Shown here one piece after another: positions 22,376 through 38,084 of a stretch of 64,000 bases of DNA. The stretch lies in contig NW_024737042.1 of the NCBI RefSeq assembly GCF_018991925.1, forward strand, positions 18,477,454 through 18,541,453, in the 5' to 3' direction. The position numbers and the translations under genes are program-made. The DNA comes from Homarus americanus (lineage: Eukaryota; Arthropoda; Malacostraca; Decapoda; Nephropidae). Each line of letters begins with the position of its first letter. Position 1 is the stretch's first letter. Under the pieces are notes generated by a model. It had not been told where the DNA came from, did no database searches, and was given only the letters and a program-made list of their open reading frames with translations.

Positions 22376-23480
22376 CCAATTATAACAGATATATTAATTT
22401 GAGGTCAAAAGAAAGCTGAAGGTTAGTGTAATATAATGATATGCACTATGAATGATCGTCGTTCTGTAAATCATTACGAAATAAATTAATACGACAAAAT
22501 TGTGGGTTCATTGAGATGTCACCGAGGGTAGACAGGATGTGGTAATTAAATGATGATTTACTAAATATTATGAGTCTTTATATTATTTGCATGCATACCA
22601 CTAAAATCAGTACAAAATACGTATTAATTTGATATAATTACAGTATAATATTTATGAGTGGTGTAGTTTAGAGCATTCAGGTGCACCTACAAAATAAGGT
22701 AAAGAATGGCGCCCGCTGTAAAGTATTACCCTGTTTTTGGGGTTTCTCTTGTTTAAAGATTAAAAATGGGTATTGCGTCCCTAATTGTTCACTGTTAATA
22801 TTTTCATTCATGTTTAAGAGACTCCAACGGCTCAAAAAACCTGGTGTGGTAGTTTTGATGGGAGGTGGGGAAGTGCACGTGGAGGGCATCTGGCCCCTGG
22901 CCTAGTTATACCTTCCCTCCGCTGGGGGAGATTTGGGTGATGGTGGACAATGAGAAATCACTCGTGTCGAAATTCAATATTTGTTTGTTGTATCTCGTAC
23001 ATAAGGGGCTTTTATTGCGCCTCTCAGTTACAAAGTAATTGTCTTGCATATGTTACATCATATTTTTAGTAAAATAGATACAAGTATAAACATATTGTTC
23101 ATACCCATGTATAATATATTGATATTTCTGTGTTGTTATAATGATCAAGGGCATAATCAATATACTTATTAAGATTGACATTCTTCCATGAGAACTTCAA
23201 TAACCCGTCATCTTCATCTGGTTGTGTGTGTGTGTCTGAGAACACCAATGGAAGAGGAAGTGAGGAATCGTTCCCTTGTTCATATATTTTACTTTGACAT
23301 TCAGAACGGAATGTTATAGAGGAAATATGTGTAACATCCTCAGATAAGGGACATTATAACCAAGAATGTTCACTAGTCGATGGTGTGTGTAGTTAAGGAT
23401 CTCAAGACAGCTGGCGTTGCATTATCTCATTTAATTTCGATACTAATTCATTCGGTAGGGGACTTTTTGAGGTAACTGTA
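22376..23480. other. No gene seen
   Basis: AT-rich unique-looking DNA. Short ORFs on opposite strands at 22677-22905 have no recognisable domain. Confidence 0.5.
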
Positions 23481-23482
23481 GT

Positions 23483-23676
23483 ACGTACAAAAGTCGTGAA
23501 CAGAAGTCCTGTCACCCCTTCTGCTGCTCTACGAATCCTGAGATTCAGAATCATGAATCCGAAGCATTTATGGGCAGAATAATGAACCAGTGTCTACTGC
23601 TTCGGGTTCATGAGTCTGAATCTCTTGCTTCGCTGAACAGCACAAGGGGCGACAGGACTTCTGTTCACGACTGTAC
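23483..23676. repeat. Long hairpin / foldback MITE-like element
   Basis: The left arm (from 23490) and right arm (to 23674) are inverted copies of about 85 bp centred near 23582. The outer 22 bp (AGTCGTGAACAGAAGTCCTG and 2 more) match exactly, and the inner parts (GATTCAGA, CATGAA, CCGAAGCA) match imperfectly. No ORF is present. Confidence 0.85.
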
Positions 23677-23686
23677 AATCAAAGAC

Positions 23687-23822
23687 AAAAGTCGTGTCGC
23701 GGGTTTGTTCGAAGATTAAATATAACTCGTGAAACATTATGAGAGCCCTACCACAAGGCAGAACGCACCAAAAGTTTTAGCCTTTCAGAATATGTTTTCA
23801 CCAAATTTCACGACACGACTTT
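23687..23822. repeat. Second inverted repeat with the same terminal motif
   Basis: AAAGTCGTGTCG (from 23688) is inverted at 23811-23822. It begins 12 bp after the preceding hairpin, and both ends share AAAGTCGTG or AGTCGTG. The interior of about 110 bp is AT-rich and non-coding. Confidence 0.6.
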
Positions 23823-23938
23823 CATCTTTCATTGTACAAGGTGAGTGAGTGTATAAAGGAGGAGGTGTAAGAGTGACTCAGTACACTGGAGTGATTGTGA
23901 AAACACAAGTGAGCACCTCAACACCATTACTGACACCC

Positions 23939-25340
<1,402 letters not shown>

Positions 25341-25349
25341 ATGAGTTTC

Positions 25350-25762
25350 TCCTTCAGTCACTTGAGAGCACAACACTTCAGCCCCTTCACAGCACAACAC
25401 TTCAGTCACTACACAGCACAACATTTCAGCACCTTGACAGCACAGCACTTCAGCCTCTTGACCGCACAACATTTTAGCCCCTTCACAGCACAGAACTTCA
25501 GCCCCTTCACAGCACAACACTTCAGCCCCTTCACAGCACAACACTTCAGCCACTACACAGCACAACACTTCAGACCCTTCACAGCACAACATTTCCGCCC
25601 CTTCACAGCACAACACTTCAGTCACTAAACAGCATAACACTTCAGACCCTTCACAGCACAACATTTCAGCCCCTTCACAGCACAACACTTCAGCCACTAC
25701 ACAGCACAACACTTCAGCCACTACACAGCACAATATTTCAGCCCTACACAGCACAACACTTC
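25350..25762. repeat. 24-bp minisatellite, about 17 copies
   Basis: The core is TTCACAGCACAACACTTCAG. The period is 24 bp (eight codons), so open frames on both strands read SPFTAQHF (plus) or VLCCEGAE (minus) octapeptides. These are by-products of the period. Confidence 0.95.
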
Positions 25763-25959
25763 TGAGAATCAGACAATTTGGTGAAATACTCCACTCGTGT
25801 CGGCCACAGAAACAGCTGATAAATTACGTAATTTATAAGAATTAACCTGTGATGAATTACTATGGCTGTTTCACCTTTGTGTAAGACTGCTGTTTGAAGT
25901 ACCGTCCACCACGACACATGTGTTGTGGACGTATGTTGCTGTGTCGCGTTTCGTGTTGT

Positions 25960-28080
25960 CTCGTTTAAATTGTGTTATTGTGTTGTGTTACTGCGTTGTG
26001 TTAGTGTGATGTGTTAGTCACTTAGTGTGGTGTGTAGTGTGTCGTGTTAGTGTGTTGCGTTAGTATGTTGTGTTAGTGTGTTGTGTTAGTGTGTTGTGTT
26101 AGTGTGTTGTGTTAGTGTGTTGTGTTAGTATGTTGTGTTAGTGTGTTGTGTTAGTGTGTTGTGTAGTGTGTCGTGTTAGTGTGTTGCGTTAGTATGTTGT
26201 GTTAGTGTGTTGTGTTAGTGTGTTGTGTTAGTGTGTTGTGTTATTATGTTGTGTTGTGTTAGTGTGTTGTGTTACTGCGTTGTGTTAGTGTGATGTGTTA
26301 GTCACTTAGTGTGTTGTGTAGTGTGTCGTGTTAGTGTGTTGCGTTAGTATGTTGGTGTTAGTGTGTTGTGTTAGTGTGTTGTGTTAGTGTGTTGTGTTAT
26401 TATGTTGTGTTGTGTTAGTGTGTTGTGTTAGTATGTTGTGTTAGTGTGTTGTGTTAGTGTGTTGTGTGTGCGTGTTAGTGTGTTGCGTGTAATGCTGTGT
26501 TGTGTTAGTGTGTTGTGTTAGTGTGTTATGTTGTGTTGTGTTGTGTGTTGTGTAGTGTGTGTGTTATTATGTTGTACAGTTAGTGTGTTGTGTTATTATG
26601 TTGTGTTGTGTTAGTGTGTTGTGTTAGTATGTTGTGTTAGTGTGTCGTGTTAGTGTGTTGCGTTAGTATGTTTGTGTTGTTAGTGTGTTGTGTTAGTTGT
26701 GTTAGTGTGTGCGTGTTAGTGTGTTGCATGTTAGTATGTTGTGTTAGTGTGTTGTGTTAGTGTGTTGTGTTAGGTGTGTTGTGTTGTGTTGTGTTTGTAG
26801 TGTTGTGTTAGTGTGTTGCGTTATGTGTGTTGTGTGTGTGTTGGTGTGTTGTGTTAGTGTGTTGCTGTGTTAGTGTGTTGTGTTGTGCTGTGCTGTGTTA
26901 AATGTGGAGTGTGTGTGTTATGTTGTTGTCAGTGGTGTGTGTTGGTGTGTTGTGTTAGTGTGTTGTGTTAGTGTGTTGTGTTGGTGTGTTGTGTTGGAGT
27001 GTTGTGTTAGTGTGTTGTGTTAGTGTTGTGTGTTGTGTTAGTGTGTTGTGTTAGTGTGTTGTGTTAGTTGTGTTGTGTTGTTGTGTTGTGTGTGTGTAGT
27101 TAGAGTGTTGTGTTAGTGTGTTGTGTTAGTGTGTTGTGTCAGTGTGTTGTGTTGGTGTGTTGTGTTAGTGTGTTGTGTCAGTGTGTTGTGTTAGAGTGTT
27201 GTGTTAGTGTGTTGTGTTAGTGTGTTGTGTCAGTGTGTTGTGTTGTGTTGTGTTAGTGTGTTGTGTTAGAGTGTTGTGTTAGTGTGTTGTGTTAGAGTGT
27301 TGTGTCAGTGTGTTGTGTTGGTGTGTTGTGTTAGTGTGTTGTGTTAGTGTGTTGTGTTAGTGTGTTGTGTTAGTGTGTTGATGTGTTAGTGTGTTGTGTT
27401 AGTGTTGTGTCAGTGTGTTGTGTTGTGTGTGTTGTGTGTGTGTTGTGTCAGTGTGTTGTGTTAGTGTGTTGTGTTAGTGTGTTGTGTCAGTGTTGTGTTA
27501 GTGTGTTGTGTTAGTGTGTTGTGTTAGTGTGTTGTGTTAGTGTGTTGTGTTAGTGTGTTGTGTCAGTGTGTGTGTTTGTGTTAGTGTGTGTTGTGTTAGT
27601 GTGTTGTGTCAGTGTGTTGTGTTGGTGTGTTGTGTTAGTGTGTTGTGTTAGAGTGTTGTGTTAGTGTGTTGTGTTAGAGTGTTGTGTCAGTGTGTTGTGT
27701 TGGTGTGTTGTGTTAGTGTGTTGTGTTAGTGTGTTGTGTTAGTGTGTTGTGTTGGAGTGTTGTGTTAGTGTGTTGTGGTAGTGTGTTGTGTCAGTGTGTT
27801 GTGTTAGAGTGTTGTGTTGGTGTGTTGTGTTAGTGTGTTGTGTCAGTGTGTTGTGTTGGTGTGTTGTGTTAGTGTGTTGTGTTATTGTGTTGTGTCAGTG
27901 TGTTGTGTTAGTGTGTTGTGTTAGTGTGTTGTGTTAGAGTGTTGTGTTAGTGTGTTGTGTTAGAGTGTTGTGTCAGTGTGTTGTGTTAGTGTGTTGTGTT
28001 AGTGTGTTGTGTTAGTGTGTTGTGTTAGTGTGTTGTGTTAGTGTGTTGTGTTAGTGTGTTGTGTTAGTGTGTTGTGTTTC
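25960..28080. repeat. 13-bp minisatellite, about 2.1 kb
   Basis: The unit is GTTAGTGTGTTGT with variants (CAGTG, GAGTG, GGTGT, GCGTT). The left part has a longer-range duplication: the block around TTAGTCACTTAGTGTG near 26019 recurs near 26303, offset about 284 bp. The middle (26460-27110) is scrambled by indels, and the right part is more regular. Confidence 0.96.
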
Positions 28081-28146
28081 ATGATAGTATGTATAAGTAA
28101 TAGAAGAGATTGCTGTGGTTCAGTGGCGTGATTTAGTTCAGTGTAT

Positions 28147-28206
28147 GGGTGCTGTATTATGGCGCTATGCTGTAATGGGTGCTGTATTATGGCGCTATAC
28201 CGTAAT
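28147..28206. repeat. 30-bp tandem duplication
   Basis: GGGTGCTGTATTATGGCGCT and the following 10 bp occur twice in a row with two or three differences. Confidence 0.9.
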
Positions 28207-28339
28207 ACTGTATTTGAGTGGTAGGCTTCCAGAGCTGTTTTAAATGTTTTCGTCTTTGTTATAGTCCCGTGTTAGGTAATGTGTTGCAAAGATGAGTTTA
28301 AATCCGGAATTAAGAGTGCTGTGTTTATGTTATATTGTA

Positions 28340-28345
<6 letters not shown>

Positions 28346-28397
<52 letters not shown>
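28346..28397. repeat. (TG)n microsatellite
   Basis: About 26 uninterrupted TG units. Confidence 0.98.
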
Positions 28398-28400
<3 letters not shown>

Positions 28401-31400
28401 TGTTGTGTGCTTGTGTGTTTGTGAGGTACCTGAGGGAATATATACAGCAGTACAGCATGACTACAACATTAGAAATTAAGTTCGGTTATCGTATTACATT
28501 TAAAGCTTCATGCATAAACTACTTTCAGCTTGATGTAGAAGACTGCAGTGGATACATATAGTGTGTTATTACGACAGTGTGGTGGTGATAATGAGTGCTG
28601 TTTAGACGTTACTACTAAAAATCTTTAATTTACGTAAGAACATTCTTTTCACCAGTCATCTACAAAATATTAACATATATCTATAAATATCTTAAATAAA
28701 TTGTGATTGTGTTGATGGATGCAAGGTTGTAATGGAGATATAGTGTCGTAGGTGGCTCTCTGTAGTGTCTGTGGTGACTAATATTGGGGGCATAAATCTG
28801 TCGATAATCTTCAATATATACACATCGCAAATTAGTTTCCTCACTAACCCGTGTTAACCAGTAGCCCAGTTCGTGACGGGCGAGGGAGTGATGTTGCCTG
28901 TGTCATTAATTAAGGAAGCCGCCCTCTAGTCCCTAGTCATTAGCAGGGAGTCACAAGCCTCGGCGGGGGTCGTTAACAATATATAAACACTGGCTGGATC
29001 ACTCGTCTTGTGGCCGGCGGCTAAGGTTTTATGTTCCTGTGTCAGATTGTTGCTTGAATCATGTAAATTAGAGAGCACCTGCCGCTGTGTTCCGAGCACA
29101 CGTGTTTATCGGATTACATACTAAACCCTTCCTCTCCTGGGCTGTGGTCTTTTTATTATTCGTGGAGGGTTAAAGAGCAATTCACCTGACGAGAAAACAT
29201 CCTTAAGAAACACGATTTTTGGTAATATCTCATAACCCTGTGGGCTCCACTTACCCATTCTAAATTACCTTGATTTTGGTTATAACGGTGGATTATAATC
29301 TATGTGCGCACCTAACACTTACCAGTAGGTGCTCTGGATGTAGTTGTACGGTCAGTCCGTCAGTCACGGGTTAATGTATATAGTTAGACTCCCTTAGTAA
29401 TCACAGTTTCGTGGCCTGAGAGTAATATTACAGGGAGGAGAGTCAACGTGTATGGGCACTCATGTCAGAGAAAGGAGAATCACCACGACCGGGTCCGAGG
29501 CACTATACGGTCCCTCCCTCTATCACTTATGACAAGATTTATAACACGAGTCCCTGCCGCCACCGCCATCGTAGATCAAACCCGACTCGTCTCTGTCCAC
29601 ACTGTCTATTAAGTACCATTTTGACTCTCAGAAATTAGGGTTGATATTTGATTGGCTTTACGGTTTTTTATTTCCACTATTATACAGTACACGTTTCTGG
29701 GGGAAGATAGTTATGTTACTAGATATTAAAGGTCAAAATAATGTGTGAATCAACGGGATACGACCATTCTTCCTTGCTGTTTTTAGTGTGATTATTTTTT
29801 GGTATATTTGACTTTTTTCTGGTTAATTTGGCGCCTGACAGGTTTTGATAAATTATATGTCGTACGCTGAATATAATTTGGAAAGTCCGGAACGCAAATG
29901 GGAGCACTCAGGGGCGTTCTTTTACTAGGCGGTGGTGTGGCGGTGTGTACGTGTGAGTAATTTAGCCCCGCGGCTCCTCCGTCAGGGCGGACACGCAGGT
30001 AAACAAACACGCATGCCATCTACAGGGTAACTCCCTTCACCAAGCCTTTGTCTTTGTCACTCTAATGAACGTCTTGACGCATCACGCGAGTTTATTCCCA
30101 TTGCAAGTTAGTCTTTATGCAGCAGAAATACTACCAAAAATGTCGACGTGAAAATTATAACATGAAAAACTATAGACAAAAAGTAAAAACAAGAGTTAAT
30201 CTCACGTACACAAAAGATACCTCTAATTTGAACAATGTTGCCTGTGACAGCTAGACATACACAGTAACATGATGAACAAGAAAAGACGATAATAACTCGG
30301 ACGGAAGAGATCCAGCGGCGATGAAACCAACATGCTAAGTTATTATTAGGACGTCAAGTGTCAGTACAGTCATCAAGGGTGAGAGAAGTATCGCTGGTGT
30401 TGGAACCCTTCTCCCGCACCCTCGTTAGTGTAATGTCTCAATTAAGTGCTTTCTGATATCACAAGTTGACGAGTAAATTGTCAGCAAAGCTCCTTTTATA
30501 TTTTGTAGGACTTGCATGACGTGGGAGGAGCGGCTGGTATACGTGAAGAGATAGTAGTGACGAGGAGACATGGAACTCGTCGGAGAGGTGGGAGGAGGGG
30601 GGAGAAGCGGAGGATGTTGAACGGGATAAGAAAGGGAGGGACTCAGAGATGACGTTTAGCCAATGGTGAAGGGGGAGGAGAGAGACTGGGCAGCCCGGGA
30701 GTGCAACACAGTATACTGCAGGGACACCATAGTGGTCTATAAGTGAAAAGATGAAAAAGCGTCACAGGAACTTAGTGCAGCTGTCAAAGGCAGTTAATGC
30801 AGAGACACAGTAACATAAAGATTGATCAGTCACAGGTGCACAAAGAACAGTGTTTTAAGTATGTGTAGAAACGGAACACTCAAAAACAGTTCATTGAATG
30901 ATTTAGTAAGGATGAACAGATAATAGTTAGGGGCAAATAGAACAATCATCATTGAATCTGTAACAATGAGGCGCAACAACAGATATAATTCTAATGACAG
31001 CAGTGTAGCAACAAAAATAGCCAAAGACATATAGAAAATTGGTCTAGCAGTACAACACACACACACACAAACGTGTCAGGCGACGAGAACAAAGGTAGGC
31101 CAAGACAACAACAATAGGCTCACAAATGGATAAGGAGACGAGAGGCCAAACTCGCCGCCCGATCAATATAGCGGTCGTGAGGGAGGTGGAGGAGATATTA
31201 CCGAGAAAAACTATTTTTGATGAGTTCAGTAACTCTGAGAGACGCCCAGGACGCTTATGTTGTCACTGATATATGAGAGTTTCTGCAGGCCATAGCCGAG
31301 GGGCACTTAAAGACTAACAGATTAATATTCGACAGTGTAGGAAGTTGTCTTTGACTGCATATGTATATAAACCCAGCCATTAAGAAAATTAGATGTTAAA

Positions 31401-32600
31401 ATCCTGCTCAAGACTAAAATTTTTACAAGTATGCACTCCCAGGAGAGGTTAAACTAATTATTTTTAACTCAGTCACTAGAAAATCGTAATATATAAACAA
31501 AGATAATTGGTTACTTTTCTTCTTTATTTGCAATTTTGTAAAAATAGAACCTCCCGTGTGACCTTTACCTCTACCCCAGGTCACGTCTATCATAGTGACT
31601 TCTTTAAGTTGATGTGAAGGAAGTGTAAGATAAACAAACGTCTATGCGAACATTTCTGCGAGGTTAGAAATCGTATCACAGCGATTCACAAAGTCTCAGC
31701 GGAGGTCAGATGAGTATAGACATGATGGGGGTGTCTATCTCACAGAAGTCTGTTTACACTTGCTACCTGTAAACGTAAACACACCCTGAAGGCGACTTAC
31801 AAGCTTCCTCACACAAAAGTGTGGTCGGTAAGAGGTCGAGAGTAATAAAGGAGAGAGGAATGCGCGTAATAAACGTTTTCCACTGCCCTGCGCATATTGC
31901 TATTATTATTTTTTTCCACCCATCTTCCTTCCCTGTATTTCTTTATTCCCGCCATCTGAGAGACGTGTGTCACGTTCGTCACTAATTACATTATCCATAG
32001 TGCTTGACATTGTGAATTACCTGGTAAGTGTAAAAGAAGATGTAAAATATGTAAATGCAGCGAGACGTGTGAGTGGTGGCGAGGCGTGACTTGGCTCCTT
32101 GGACACTACCACTTGAGGTATTTTCCTTCCGTGTCGTGCGGTGTCTCCCTCTCAGCTGTAATGTCTTGGTATTCTTAGCATGTTGTGTGCTGTAACATTA
32201 CTCGTCGTGCTGTGACATACGCTGTTCTCTAGCATTTCTTACCTGCTAGGTTGTAACATAATATATTGTACTGTAATATTATACGTTATGCTGTAGTACT
32301 GCACCTTGATTGTAATATTATACGTTGTACTGTAACTTTATGTACTGTACTGTTATTATTACAACTTAACTTATAATAATACGTCCATGTCAGGTAATTT
32401 TCATATACTTTATACAATAATAAGTCACTGCCTGAAATTTAAGTTTTGTCTTTTTAAATATGATTAGGTTGTAGACCACCATTAGCGACCTGGAGTCTTT
32501 ATATACGGGTTGCTGTAACGCCAAGCTATAGTTACTGTTCCACATTATCAACAAACTGCGTCTAAATATTAACTTATTTTGGGTACTCTATACTTAGACG
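28398..32600. other. 4.2 kb of unique-looking DNA, no gene seen
   Basis: The longest stretch here free of obvious repeats. ORFs are at most 78 codons (29719-30019 and 30830-31066, minus) with no recognised domain. Around 32200-32360 a degenerate TGTAATATTATACGTT-like motif recurs a few times. It could be intron or intergenic DNA. Confidence 0.5.
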
Positions 32601-32606
32601 TCGTAT

Positions 32607-32722
32607 CTTAACATCAAGTCAGTATCTAGCGTTTGTGTGTATGTTGCTTGTGTTATAAAGTCACTGTTGATATTAGTATATAAACTTTGTTTCTTAATAT
32701 CAAGTCAGTATCTAGTGTTTGG
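32607..32722 (+). repeat. Pair of 29-bp direct repeats
   Basis: ATCAAGTCAGTATCTAGCGT (near 32612) recurs as ATCAAGTCAGTATCTAGTGT about 86 bp later, with matching flanks. Confidence 0.8.
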
Positions 32723-32984
32723 GTTGTGTTGTAATGTTAAACCCAGAGCAGAACACACAAGGTGAGATTATGGCTGCCTCTAACACGGGCGTAGGTGACT
32801 AATGGATTATAGTCTCCGGCTCACAGCACTGGATGTTGTCTTAGTTACTGTACAATGATTGATGTTTTAAAGCATTACCATAAATAAGACCAGTATTTAA
32901 TTTAAGTAAATGTTCTCTTAACGACAAGAATTTACTGTACTTAGAACATAACGCCTTAGGATTATTGGTTTAGGACAAGTAATG

Positions 32985-33112
32985 TTAGGTTAGGTTGGGT
33001 TTGGTTAGGTCAGGCTCGGGTAGGTAAAGTAAGTTAATTTAGGCAGGTTGTGTTTCGAAAATTAAGCTCAGGTTATGACTGACTAAGTTGGCGTGTTAGG
33101 TTATGTTAGATA
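32985..33112 (+). repeat. Degenerate TTAGG-type repeats
   Basis: Several GGTTAGGT and GGTTGGGT units are interspersed with variants. TTAGG is the usual arthropod telomere unit; this short decayed tract may be interstitial or only chance-like. Confidence 0.5.
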
Positions 33113-33185
33113 GGGTAACTTAACGTCTTAGTTGAACTATTTTTTTTAGGAACGTTATATACCATGGTAGACGTTGATGGTGAGT

Positions 33186-34162
33186 CACACATAAGAACGT
33201 AAGAATGGAGGGAACTGCAGCGGGCCTATTGGCCCATACTGGGCAGTCCCGTTTACTCCCAACCCCTATCGCTCATATATCCATCTATCCTATGGTTGAA
33301 GCTATCCAGCGTGTTCGAGTCAATAATGATGTTTGGTAACTTATTCCACTCATCCACTACTCTATTTCCAAACCAATGTTTACCTATCTCGCGCCTAAAT
33401 CTAAATTTGTCAAATTTAAAACCATTGTTACGAGTTCGCTCCTGGTTGGATAGTTTAAGTACCTTTGTTGTTTCACATTTGTTTAACCCTGACTTCGATT
33501 TATACACTTCGACCATTTCGCCCCTCACTGTACGTCTCTCGAGGGAGTGCAAATTAAGATGCTTTAACCTCTCTGTACTCAAAGTTCCAAATGCCCAGGA
33601 TTAACCTTGTCATCCTCCTTTGAATGTTTTCTAGGAATTCGATTTCCATTCGGTAGTAAGGTGACCTAAACTGAACCGCATAATCCAAGTGAGGTCTCAA
33701 AAGCGCAAGATATAGTTTTAGGTATAACCTCACTAGTCTTGTAACTAACATTCTTTTGTATGAACCCAAGTACTTTTTTATCTTTGTTTTCAGCAAATAC
33801 ACATTGTTGTCTTGGTTTACGATTCCTATTTATCATTACAGCTTACTCACAGTCGGATTTCTCTATATCAACGTTGTTTATCTGATATCTGGTTTCTCTG
33901 TTTACATCTCTTCGGGTAAGTACTTTACATTTGTCCACATTAAATTTCATCTGCCACTTTTCAGACCATGCAAGAAAATATAAATATACTTCTTGTAGTT
34001 TTGCAGAGTCCTCGTCAGATTTAATTACACGCTCTATTTTAGTGTAGTCAGCAAATTTACTTTAGTTGCTGTCTACGCCTTTATCTATGTCGTTTATGTA
34101 TATAGTAAATATTAATGGTCCAAGTATTGAGCCTTAGGGTACTCCACTAGTGACGGTACTCC
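33186..34162 (-). mobile_element. CR1-type LINE copy B (5'-truncated)
   Basis: The 3' end is at the low-coordinate side: ATAAGAACGTAAGAATGG, then GGGCCTATTGGCCC. The homology to copy C runs from there to about 34162, where it stops abruptly against a Penelope-like fragment. The C-terminal RT region is encoded at 33802-33253 in two frames; RT-core sequence at 33900-34160 is recognisable only by DNA similarity to copy C. Confidence 0.88.
33253..33802 (-). pseudogene. CR1 ORF2 C-terminal fragment (copy B)
   Basis: 33802-33554 reads LYLALLRPHLDYAVQFRSPY and NIQRRMTRLILGI. After a shift, 33582-33253 reads LKHLNLHSLERRTVRGEMVE and ends KHWFGNRVVDEWNKLPNI plus about 30 residues. This tail is conserved in CR1 ORF2 downstream of the RT. 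The catalytic FADD region is not open in this copy. Confidence 0.85.
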
Positions 34163-34790
34163 AAGATATAATTATGTTCTTTAATGTGAGTTTCTAAATT
34201 CCGGCCAGTCTCACCGATATAAACTAAGTCACAATCCTTACATGGAATTGTGTACACACTTGTTGTGGAATCACTGATAATTTTATTTCTTACCAGCATG
34301 GATTTAAGAAAACAAGAATATCTAAAGGCAGTATTTACATCAAGATCCTGACTTATATTGATTTGATTACACAAACGTTTGATACACAGGGCAAATATAT
34401 GTATGCTTTACTTACATCCGAGGGCGATTAAGGTACTAACATGATTTCCTAGCTTCAAAATATGCCTTGTTTATGAACCATTCTGGGTAGTTTAGGTCAA
34501 GAAACACTTTCCAAGTTTTCTTTAATTGTCTGTCTAGGTGTTGAGAACTATAAATTGTAAGGGCACTAAGAAACATGGTTGGGATGACAGACAGCTTTGT
34601 GAAGGTATTGTGATATGAAAAATAATTTATATACAAATTACATTGATTGGGTCGGTTTCCTAACACTGATAAATTAAGTGTGTCACTGTTGTTCTTCATA
34701 ACCAAAACATCTATGAAAGGAGGGAAGCCATTTATTTCCCATTCCACTTTAAATTTTATTGGGGCAACCAGACCATTTAATGCTGTGAAA
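34147..34790 (-). pseudogene. Penelope-like element fragment: RT end and GIY-YIG endonuclease
   Basis: 34747-34436 (minus) encodes the end of a Penelope-type RT (PFIDVLVMKN, NLYINYFSYHNTFTKLSVIP, LNYPEWFINKAYFEARKS). 34374-34163 encodes the start of the GIY-YIG endonuclease (YTIPCKDCDLVYIGETGRNL, then IKEH). These occur together in Penelope-like elements, where the GIY-YIG domain cuts target DNA. The linker between them (about 34436-34375) is decayed with stops. The element stops where CR1 copy B begins (about 34162), so the endonuclease C-terminal part is missing here. The last few codons down to 34147 read CR1 sequence. Confidence 0.85.
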
Positions 34791-35180
34791 AATTATACCT
34801 ACACCTAATGAGTTGGAAAAGAAATGCTTGGCAAGAGGTTAGCTTCCTGTACAGGTTGCTGAGAATGGCTGACAAGGGCGACCATCCCCATGTCAAAAAG
34901 ATGCAAGATATATTCTAACCCAAACGAGAAGATATCACAATTAACACAGCTTTATCAGGTCAAAATGCAAAGTCCTGGAGGATTAGTAGCGACAGCTGAG
35001 TGGCGGGTCGTGGCCGTCAACCCAGCACACGTCCTCCCTTCCTCTCACGATTTTTTTTTCGGTAATATTAAAATTTTCACAATTGTGTTGCAATTATTTT
35101 GTACGACCCATTTTGTTTGCTGGGTCTACTTGTCCGCGGAGAAAGCATAGACAACATTGTTTAATCAATTGTAACACTGT
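34791..35180. other. No gene seen
   Basis: Short stretch between a Penelope fragment and CR1 copy E. Nothing recognised. Confidence 0.45.
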
Positions 35181-35950
35181 AGCTTCAACACCAGCAAGTG
35201 CAGCGTACTTAATATTGGAAGAACAAATACTTATAATGTATACAGCCTTAACAACATCAACCTAGAGAAGTCGACTTGTGAAAGAGACCTAGGGGTACTT
35301 GTAAGCCCGGACCTACGGCCTAGAAAACAGTGCGTTAATGTTCGAAATAAGGCAAACAGAGTATTGGGTTTTATATCTAGAAGTGTAAGTAACAAGAGTG
35401 CAGAGGTCTTATTGCAACTATATCTTGCGCTAGTCAGGCCGCACCTCGATTATGCGGTTCAGTTCTGGTGCCCCTATTATAGAATGGATATAAATTCACT
35501 AGAGTCGGTGCAGCGAAGAATGACAAAAATGATTCGGGACTTAGAAACCTTCCATATCAGGATAGGTTAAAGAAACTTAACTTGCATTCCCTAGAAAGAC
35601 GAAGAGTGCGGGGAGATATGATAGAAGTATTTAAGTGGGTGAAAGGAATCAATAAAGGGGATATAGATAAAGTTCTTATAATATCCGAGCAGGATAGGAC
35701 TCGGAGCAACGGATTCAAGTTGGATAAGTTTAGGTTTAGGGGGGAGATAGGAAGAAACTGGTTCACAAATAGGGTGGTGGACGAGTGGAACAAGCTTAGC
35801 AACTTTGTAGTAAGTGCGGGAACTCTGGAAAGTTTCAAAAGGAGGCTAGATAGATTCATGGATGATAGAGAGTGGTATTAACTCTCGACAGGAGCTGCCA
35901 TGCACAGGCCAACCGGCCTATTGCAGACCCCTTATTTTCTTATGTTCTTG
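35181..35950 (+). mobile_element. CR1-type LINE copy E (strongly 5'-truncated)
   Basis: Only the C-terminal part of ORF2 and the 3' tail remain. The tail reads GGCCAACCGGCC, TTGCAG, then TTCTTATGTTCTTG. It belongs with copy A (shared RPRKQC, NRTLGFISRSVSN-type wording and WCPYYRMDI). Confidence 0.88.
35183..35881 (+). pseudogene. CR1 ORF2 C-terminal fragment (copy E)
   Basis: Reads FNTSKCSVLNIG near 35183, then CERDLGVLVSPDLRP, LALVRPHLDYAVQFWCPYYR and SVQRRMTKMI. A shift near 35545 leads into 35582-35881 with LERRRVRGDMIEVFKWVKGI and NRVVDEWNKLSNFV. No RT catalytic motif remains. One frameshift and 5' truncation make it non-functional. Confidence 0.85.
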
Positions 35951-38069
<2,119 letters not shown>

Positions 38070-38084
38070 CATGTACAGAGTCGA

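Noticed and set aside
28398..32600. Search for exons of a host gene in the 4.2-kb unique stretch
   Set aside because: No ORF above 78 codons and no recognisable domain; short exons cannot be excluded without transcripts.
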